From positions 1 to 60,246 of the forward strand of contig CAADYR010000165.1 in NCBI GenBank assembly GCA_900753305.1: a stretch of 60,246 bases of DNA. Direction: 5' to 3'. Numbering within the stretch: the stretch's first letter is position 1; every line of letters starts with the position of its first letter. Position numbers and translations under genes: made by a program. Positions 54,779 through 60,246 of the stretch are shown in pieces. A model generated the notes under the pieces. The model made no database searches and was not told where the DNA came from. It saw only the letters and a list, made by a program, of their open reading frames with translations. The DNA is from Lachnospiraceae bacterium. GTDB taxonomy: Bacteria; Bacillota; Clostridia; Lachnospirales; Lachnospiraceae.

Positions 54779-57001
54779 TCAAAATTTTATAGTTGTCCAT
54801 ACTCCGGTTTTTAACTGTAATGTCACAGACCGGCCTGCATACAGGATTCGGCGTTCCATATCCCGTTTTACCATAATCTGCGCTGTCTGCAGTCTGCCTT
54901 CCTGCCAGAACAGGTTCAACTTCGCACCGCCTCTGGCACATACTCCTTCTATGCTGCCGCTGTTCCAGTTCGGTGGAAGTGCCGGCAGAAGTACGATTCT
55001 GTTCTCATCGCTCTGCACCAGCATCTCTGTTATAGCTGCGATTGAACCAAAGTTACCGTCAATCTGGAATGGCGGGTGATTGTCAAACAGATTATTCAGG
55101 GTTGATTTGATCAGTAAAAGCCGCAGATTCTCGTACGCCCTGGCTCCATCCCACAGCTTCGCATAATGATTCATGATCCATGCCCGGCTCCAGCCTGTAT
55201 GTCCACCACCATTTTCCAGCCTTTTCTCAAGAGTAAGCGCTGCCGCTTCAGCAAGTGCAGGTGTACCGTCCTTCGTAATCTGACAAGAAGGATGAAGTCC
55301 GTACAGATGTGAAATATGCCGGTGTCCTTTTTCCTTTTCCCCATATTCCTCACACCACTCCATTATTCTGCCGTCACTGCCGATCCTGGTGGGTATCAGC
55401 CTGTCACATGCTGCTGCAATCTGCCTGTCCAGATCATCCTGCACACCCAGTACCTTTGCTGCCTTATTGCATTGGGTAAACAGATCCCTGAGAATCTGAT
55501 TATCCATCGTAACACCCACGCTGTTAGCCCCCTGTTCACCATTCGGCAGAATAAAGGTATTCTCAGGTGACACACTGGGGCAAGTGCACAGATAACCCTT
55601 ATAATCAATGCAGAAATCAAGGAAAAACTGTGCCGCTTCCCGCATGATTGGAAACATCTCCCGCAAGAATTCCTGATCCAGTGTATATTCATAATGCATC
55701 CAGATATGCGTGCAGAGCCATGCTCCGCCCATGACCCAGAAAGACCCGGGAATCCATAGATCCTGCGGTGCTGTATCTCCCCAGATATCCGTATTGTGAT
55801 GCGCTGCGAAGCCCCTGCATCCATACATCTGCTGTGCAGTTTTCTGACCATTCGGTAACATCTTCCTGAGTAAATCAAACAAAGGCAGATGGCAATCCCC
55901 CAGATCACAGGGCTCTGCACACCAGTAATTCATCTCTGTATTGATATTAATGGTATACTTCGCATCCCACGGAGCCTCCATGTCCTTGTTCCAGATTCCC
56001 TGCAGCGTGGCTGGTAAAGTCCCCGGTCTGGAACAACTGATCATTAAATAACGTCCGAAATTAAAATATAACTGCTCCAGGCTCTTATCGGATACCCCTT
56101 GGGCATATTCTGCCAGTCGCCGGTCTGTAGGAAGCTGTGCTCTGTCCTCGTCTCCGTCAATCGTGAGCTTCATCCTCTCATAAAAAGCATGGTAATCAGC
56201 CACATGTTCTCGATATAGTGCCTCATAATCCCTGTCTGCTGTCTTATTCAGGAATGCTCCTATCTCTTTTTCAAGATCCTGCATGCGATAGGTCGTGCCG
56301 GCACTCCAGTACAATATAACCTCTGATGCCTCTCTGACCGTAATGCTCTCACCGATAACTTCTATCTCGCCATCTTTTGTCACAGCCTTGCACATCATAG
56401 CGTAATCCAGGCCATCCTTCCCCAGATTGCCGCCCAGAATGATGCTGTCTTTGCCTGCCTTTCTGGAAAAGTCATAGATATGATGTCTGGTCTGCATAAT
56501 CTCAAGATTCATCTTATGCTTCCCCTTTGCTGTAAGGCGCATGACCATGACCTGTGCAGGCTCTGAAATAAAAAATGTACGCTCATAAAGTGTCTCATCA
56601 GTCATAAAATGCACATATGCTGTTGCATCTGCCACATCCAGTCCACGTTCATACTGTGTGACCTGTGCATCCTGCAGATCATAATCAATCGCAATATCTC
56701 CCAAAGTCTGATAAATACGCATTCCCTGTGGAGTACCGCCTATCGCCTGCTTACACAGCCGTTCTGCTTCATGAATCCTGCCCTCCAGAATCAGACTTCT
56801 GATCTGTGGCAGCTTCTCCTTCGCACTTGGATTATTTCGATCCATAGGACCGCCATACCATACACTGTCTTCATTGACCTGTATCTGTTCACAGGATGCC
56901 GCACCAAAGACCATACCACCCAGTCTGCCATTTCCAAGGGGTAATGCCTCATTCCAGTCTGATGCCGGCTGCCGATACCATAGTTGTGTTACCTTCTCCA
57001 T
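54779..57001 (-). CDS. GH95 alpha-L-fucosidase
   Basis: A 740-residue inverting glycosidase of family GH95, acting on alpha-1,2-linked fucose (or alpha-L-galactose) in mucin or plant xyloglucan. There is no signal peptide, so it works inside the cell. The catalytic region is clear: NTEMNYW with the key Asn residues, PENTF, the Glu in EKGHRHISHLYGLHP and the Asp in DGNFGSIAAI. The ATG at 57001 follows GGGGATTAAA; a start six codons upstream is possible. It is 20 bases from a small acidic protein gene and likely in its operon. Confidence 0.94.
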   Translation of the reverse strand: MEKVTQLWYRQPASDWNEALPLGNGRLGGMVFGAASCEQIQVNEDSVWYGGPMDRNNPSAKEKLPQIRSLILEGRIHEAERLCKQAIGGTPQGMRIYQTLGDIAIDYDLQDAQVTQYERGLDVADATAYVHFMTDETLYERTFFISEPAQVMVMRLTAKGKHKMNLEIMQTRHHIYDFSRKAGKDSIILGGNLGKDGLDYAMMCKAVTKDGEIEVIGESITVREASEVILYWSAGTTYRMQDLEKEIGAFLNKTADRDYEALYREHVADYHAFYERMKLTIDGDEDRAQLPTDRRLAEYAQGVSDKSLEQLYFNFGRYLMISCSRPGTLPATLQGIWNKDMEAPWDAKYTININTEMNYWCAEPCDLGDCHLPLFDLLRKMLPNGQKTAQQMYGCRGFAAHHNTDIWGDTAPQDLWIPGSFWVMGGAWLCTHIWMHYEYTLDQEFLREMFPIMREAAQFFLDFCIDYKGYLCTCPSVSPENTFILPNGEQGANSVGVTMDNQILRDLFTQCNKAAKVLGVQDDLDRQIAAACDRLIPTRIGSDGRIMEWCEEYGEKEKGHRHISHLYGLHPSCQITKDGTPALAEAAALTLEKRLENGGGHTGWSRAWIMNHYAKLWDGARAYENLRLLLIKSTLNNLFDNHPPFQIDGNFGSIAAITEMLVQSDENRIVLLPALPPNWNSGSIEGVCARGGAKLNLFWQEGRLQTAQIMVKRDMERRILYAGRSVTLQLKTGVWTTIKF

Positions 57002-57021
57002 TTTAATCCCCATTTCCACTT

Positions 57022-57222
57022 TTACTTTTTCTGTTTGTCCAGTAATTCTCTCAAAGCATCCTCACTATCACTGACCCAGGCATCCTCTTCTTCCTCATTC
57101 AGTCCAAGATACTGTGCCAGAGTGCATTCTTCATCGCTTACGCCCCACTCATAGCTATAATCGTCAATCGCTTCAAATTCAACCTCACCTGCCAGATATA
57201 ACTCTTTAAACTTACGCTCCAT
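57022..57222 (-). CDS. small acidic protein, unknown function
   Basis: A 66-residue very acidic protein (EEEEDAWVSDSEDALRELLDKQKK at the end, about 20 Asp/Glu) with no membrane segment. AAAGGAGGAG precedes the ATG, which argues that it is real. It lies just upstream of GH95 and probably shares its transcript. I do not recognise a characterised family. Confidence 0.75.
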   Translation of the reverse strand: MERKFKELYLAGEVEFEAIDDYSYEWGVSDEECTLAQYLGLNEEEEDAWVSDSEDALRELLDKQKK

Positions 57223-57350
57223 ATAGAAAACTCCTCCTTTTGCTGGCTGATCATGCCAGGTATTTGCAAAACACCTGTTAATTATATTTATTTTACTAAA
57301 TTATAATAGCAGATACAATCATCACTCTGCTTATTTTGAATAAACACGTA

Positions 57351-57380
57351 AAAAAAGACTTCTGAATATTCAGAAGTCTT
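57351..57380 (-). terminator. terminator of tRNA-Gly
   Basis: A perfect palindrome of 26 bases (AAGACTTCTGAAT and its complement) followed on the minus strand by seven T, four bases after the tRNA 3' end. Confidence 0.9.
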
Positions 57381-57383
57381 AAG

Positions 57384-57456
57384 AGCGATAGACGGGGCTC
57401 GAACCCGCGGTCTCGACCTTGGCAAGGTCGCGCGTTACCAACTACGCCACTATCGC
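57384..57456 (-). tRNA. tRNA-Gly (GCC)
   Basis: The 73-base cloverleaf is complete. The acceptor stem GCGATAG pairs with CTATCGC, followed by discriminator U. The anticodon stem GACCT/AGGTC encloses loop TTGCCAA with anticodon GCC, and the T arm GCGGG-TTCGAGC-CCCGT is standard. CCA is not encoded. It has its own terminator. Confidence 0.95.
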
Positions 57457-57553
57457 ATTTATTTTGTTCACTACTGTGTCGTGCGAACAAAATATAATAT
57501 ACTATGGAGTTACCGGATTGTCAACTTCTTTTTCAAATTTTTTTCAAAAATTT

Positions 57554-58795
57554 TTACCACAGTTTTACAGTCATACTGATCAGACCATTTTCTGCAAAGA
57601 TCTCTACCAAATTATCATCTGCAATAATATCCATCTGCGCGCTGTCCGGAAGCAATCTGGATGCTCTGCAAATCAGTGATACCTCTGTTTCCCCGGGATG
57701 TGTCCGTTTCGTTATGACATCTGTGTCATTTATAATCAGTTCTATCTTCGCACCGGCTGTTGTCTCCCAGCTTAGCTGATATTCCTTATCATAGCAAATA
57801 TGCATACGCCAGATTCCATCCTGCTGTGGAGTTTCTACCAAGGGGAATGCCTCTATTCCCACCGGCTGCTGGCATACATAATACTGATCCTCTATCTGCT
57901 GTAAAGCCAGTTCTCTGGCCAGGGTCATAGTTCCCCGATAATCCTGCGCCGGCATTTTGTACACATAGTCCCAGTTCTCAGCCCAGCCTAACATGATCGG
58001 CTGCTTCGTATTCTGAAAAGTAACAGCCGCATAGTTATCCGTTCCATAATCGAGTATTTGTGCCTTTTGCTCTGCATGGAAGGTATTTCCATCGAAATTT
58101 CCAACATAGTACTGCATTACATGTGCTTCCTTATGATTATCCTCCGGCACGATCATGCTGATCGACAATATCCATTTCCAACCTTGTTCTGTCTCAATGC
58201 AGAAGCAGTCAGGACATTCACATATGCCTGCCAGTCCATTATCATCTGCTCCTGGTTCAAAAGAGCCTGTCAGCTCCCATGCCTTAAAATTCATGGTATG
58301 ATAAAATTGGATTTTAAAGCCTGCTGCCAGAACCATGGTATACCCTTTTAACTGAGCATTAAAGAAAACCTTCGGATCACGAAAGTCTTTCTCCATGGTA
58401 TTAGGAATGACGGGATTGCCCTCATACCTGGTAAAATGCTCATAGTCGAGACTGTATGCGATGCTCTGCTGCTGTTGTCCATTCTCCGGTGCATGATTAG
58501 TATAAATTGCTATCAGTGGTGGATTGTCCTTACTTCCAAAGCCCGATCTATTCTCTACATCCAATACACAGGAGCCAGAGAAAATATACCCCAGTTCATC
58601 CGGATATAGCGCAATTTCCTTATGTTCCCAATGCAGCAGATCTTTCGATACCGCATGTCCCCAATGCATGGGACCCCACACAATATCGTTCGGATAATAC
58701 TGGTAGAATAAGTGGTATGTTCCATTTATGTAAACCAGTCCGTTAGGATCATTCATCCAGCCTTTAGATGGCGTAAAGTGTAATTGTGGTCGCAT
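57554..58795 (-). CDS. GH32 beta-fructosidase
   Basis: A 413-residue GH32 enzyme that removes fructose from sucrose, sucrose-6-phosphate or fructans. The nucleophile Asp is in WMNDPNG near the N terminus, the transition-state Asp in FRDPK and the acid/base Glu in CECPD. No signal peptide. The C-terminal beta-sandwich is short (protein ~60-70 residues below many GH32), and no sugar transporter or kinase is adjacent, so the substrate is open. The ATG at 58795 is seven bases from AGGAGG. Confidence 0.93.
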   Translation of the reverse strand: MRPQLHFTPSKGWMNDPNGLVYINGTYHLFYQYYPNDIVWGPMHWGHAVSKDLLHWEHKEIALYPDELGYIFSGSCVLDVENRSGFGSKDNPPLIAIYTNHAPENGQQQQSIAYSLDYEHFTRYEGNPVIPNTMEKDFRDPKVFFNAQLKGYTMVLAAGFKIQFYHTMNFKAWELTGSFEPGADDNGLAGICECPDCFCIETEQGWKWILSISMIVPEDNHKEAHVMQYYVGNFDGNTFHAEQKAQILDYGTDNYAAVTFQNTKQPIMLGWAENWDYVYKMPAQDYRGTMTLARELALQQIEDQYYVCQQPVGIEAFPLVETPQQDGIWRMHICYDKEYQLSWETTAGAKIELIINDTDVITKRTHPGETEVSLICRASRLLPDSAQMDIIADDNLVEIFAENGLISMTVKLW

Positions 58796-58909
58796 GGGCA
58801 TTCCTCCTTGATCATTACTTATTTCTATTATAAGTATAAGCAGTCACGAAAAGAATTGCAATTGCAATTTTTCCAGTGTACCGATCACTATTTGCAAATG
58901 GTCAGCACA

Positions 58910-59413
58910 CTAGCCAAGCACCGATTCATATAAGCGTTTCCTGGATAAATCCGGTGTTTCATTTAATGCATAGGAGAATTCATCTATCAAAAGACGTTCT
59001 ATTTGATTTTTATAATTTGCATCCAGTTGTCCAAATTTCTTACCGTCCTTCTTTGTTCTTTGTTCCTTCTGACATATTTCTTTAAACAATTTCAAATGCT
59101 GGATCATATCATATCCTTCCAACAGACTTCGATAGTGCTCTGTTAGCTGAACTGTTTTTTTAGGAAAAAATGGTTCAGTCTGCATCGTTTGCAGTTTATC
59201 CAGATATTCATAAGCCTCTTCTTCTGTCATTACATCACGCATAAATGTATCCGTATCAATGAGCGCATAGATTTTGGTATGATTCGTCGTATTAAGTGGC
59301 TGCAGTGTGTAATATTCTTTTTCTTTATCCGATGTAAACCCAAGTTTCCCGATTGCCTCTATTTTACAGATGCCAATGTTTCGATACATGATGCATTGTC
59401 CAATTTGATACAT
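58910..59413 (-). CDS. CarD-like transcriptional regulator
   Basis: A 167-residue protein whose N-terminal ~65 residues match the CarD/TRCF RNA-polymerase interaction domain (MYQIGQCIMYRNIGICKIEAIG; YYTLQPLN), while the C-terminal half is helical. CarD family members bind the polymerase beta subunit and modulate initiation. The ATG at 59413 is preceded by the same AAGGGCATGG leader seen before rho. A small conserved protein gene lies directly upstream, about 90 bases away. Confidence 0.9.
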   Translation of the reverse strand: MYQIGQCIMYRNIGICKIEAIGKLGFTSDKEKEYYTLQPLNTTNHTKIYALIDTDTFMRDVMTEEEAYEYLDKLQTMQTEPFFPKKTVQLTEHYRSLLEGYDMIQHLKLFKEICQKEQRTKKDGKKFGQLDANYKNQIERLLIDEFSYALNETPDLSRKRLYESVLG

Positions 59414-59502
59414 ACTAATAACCATGCCCTTCCGTAGCCTGCAAACTTTCAGGTATTTTAGTACCTTGTGCAGACACTATTCTCCGCTTTTGATTCAAAA
59501 TA

Positions 59503-59742
59503 TCAATCAAAATAATTTCCGACAGGCTGCTGATTATTCTGCTTCTTTAATTTCACAATAATAGAACCGTCCTCCTGTACATTTTCTTCCAATATTTTAA
59601 ATTTGGTACCACGATGGTTCATTTGTGCCTTATAGGATTCATATTCCTGTTTTACCTGTTGTTTACAGATCTCCGATGGGCAGGCATCTTTTGGTTGAAA
59701 ACATATTGTCTGTAATAAGCATGCTGCTTTGATTCTTTTCAT
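59503..59742 (-). CDS. small conserved protein next to CarD, unknown function
   Basis: A 79-residue basic soluble protein (MKRIKAACLLQTICFQPKDA at the N terminus). GGAGATATTT lies before the ATG at 59742, which I prefer over an upstream in-frame ATG. I recall similar short proteins in Lachnospiraceae without a function. It may form an operon with the CarD-like gene. Confidence 0.7.
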   Translation of the reverse strand: MKRIKAACLLQTICFQPKDACPSEICKQQVKQEYESYKAQMNHRGTKFKILEENVQEDGSIIVKLKKQNNQQPVGNYFD

Positions 59743-60246
59743 GAATAAATATCTCCTTTCATCAATTAAAGATATTTTATCATGGAAATGCACAATTTTT
59801 CAAAGGAACTATTATACAAATTAAGCAACTTATACAAAGTGCAAAATGTCCACTGCAAACTTCTAATTTAGTAATATTTTACAATCCAGCAGTCCTCTAA
59901 ACTGTATATATTTTTAGTACAACCGTCGTATGAAAAATCTGTTACGATCTACTGTACTCTCTTACATGCATAATTAAGTGGCAACGACCCCCAGGTACAG
60001 TTGTTATCATATTCGTTATATGGTATGATATTTATCGCAGTGCCATCAACGGCAAACATTTGCCTGCATTGATGGGATATATTCAGAAACTTCCATTAAA
60101 AAGTCCAGCGGTGTGATGTCAAGTGAAATAAAATAAATAATCTTTTTATTTTTGGTATAGTTCACGAAGACAAAAAACACCCACCTAAGCCCTGTCGAAC
60201 AAATTTTAAAAAATGAGCAGGGCGTAAACTCATCAGCAAGTAGATA
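59743..60246. other. gene-poor right edge
   Basis: About 500 bases without a convincing gene. At 60024-60116 an open plus-strand stretch reads WYDIYRSAINGKHLPALMGY and on to a stop, without a start or ribosome binding site; it may be the tail of a decayed gene. GCCCTG and CAGGGC flank an AT-rich core at about 60189-60223. The rest is AT-rich and shows no clear promoter or hairpin. Confidence 0.5.

Noticed and set aside
55396..55920. 174-codon minus-strand frame inside the GH95 gene
   Set aside because: Overlaps GH95 in another frame and lacks a start signal.
60189..60223. Insertion-sequence end
   Set aside because: The six-base GCCCTG/CAGGGC arms are too short and no transposase fragment is recognisable.

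Overview
The window looks like chromosomal DNA of a Firmicute of the class Clostridia, most likely a gut Lachnospiraceae. The reasons are moderate-to-low G+C, AGGAGG-type ribosome binding sites, clostridial gene orders (infC-rpmI-rplT; rpmE-DUF1385-prmC-prfA next to rho), and families I know mainly from Lachnospiraceae (DUF5716/DUF5717, DUF4364, DUF1540). I see no phage, complete insertion sequence or CRISPR array. Most genes lie on the minus strand.

Region by region. 0.2-4.4 kb: acylphosphatase, Nudix hydrolase, an AraC-type regulator and a divergent feoAB ferrous-iron locus; the regulator is frameshifted and feoB carries an internal deletion. 4.4-7.8 kb: rplT, rpmI and infC behind an attenuator leader, a Cys-rich DUF1540 protein, a heavily deleted thrS remnant and a SEC-C protein. 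7.8-14.1 kb: a small membrane protein, a LysR regulator and a BmpA-type nucleoside ABC importer. 14.3-21.0 kb: purA, purB and purF-purC with a GNAT enzyme and a LOG-family enzyme, so nucleoside import and purine synthesis are neighbours. 21.2-28.2 kb: a four-gene operon of unknown function with a 1188-residue DUF5717 protein, a divergent Hsp70/actin-fold protein (DUF5716), a TPR-like protein and a coiled-coil membrane protein. 28.3-32.5 kb: ilvE, dihydrofolate reductase, a beta-CASP RNase-like protein and an AraC regulator divergent from a GH31 alpha-xylosidase (32.7-35.1 kb).

35.1-38.8 kb: a two-gene polar amino acid ABC importer whose binding domain looks circularly permuted and is fused to the permease, then a double zinc-ribbon membrane protein. 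38.9-43.6 kb: prfA, prmC, DUF1385, rpmE and rho (translation and transcription termination). 43.9-47.9 kb: malic enzyme, TIGR01212 radical SAM protein, DUF4364 and rarA. 48-54 kb: GH8 exo-oligoxylanase, hybrid sensor kinase and HelD-like helicase. 54-58.8 kb: a secreted protein with a doubtful start, GH95 fucosidase, a small acidic protein, tRNA-Gly(GCC) and GH32 fructosidase. 58.9-59.7 kb: a CarD-like regulator and a small conserved protein. The last ~500 bases hold no convincing gene.

Together the genes describe a plant- and host-glycan-using anaerobe (GH8, GH31, GH32, GH95). Two things deserve most attention. The first is the DUF5717/DUF5716 operon, which looks like an intact, co-translated, undescribed multi-protein system. 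The second is the cluster of lesions in the first 7 kb (araC, feoB, thrS), which is either real decay or an assembly artefact.
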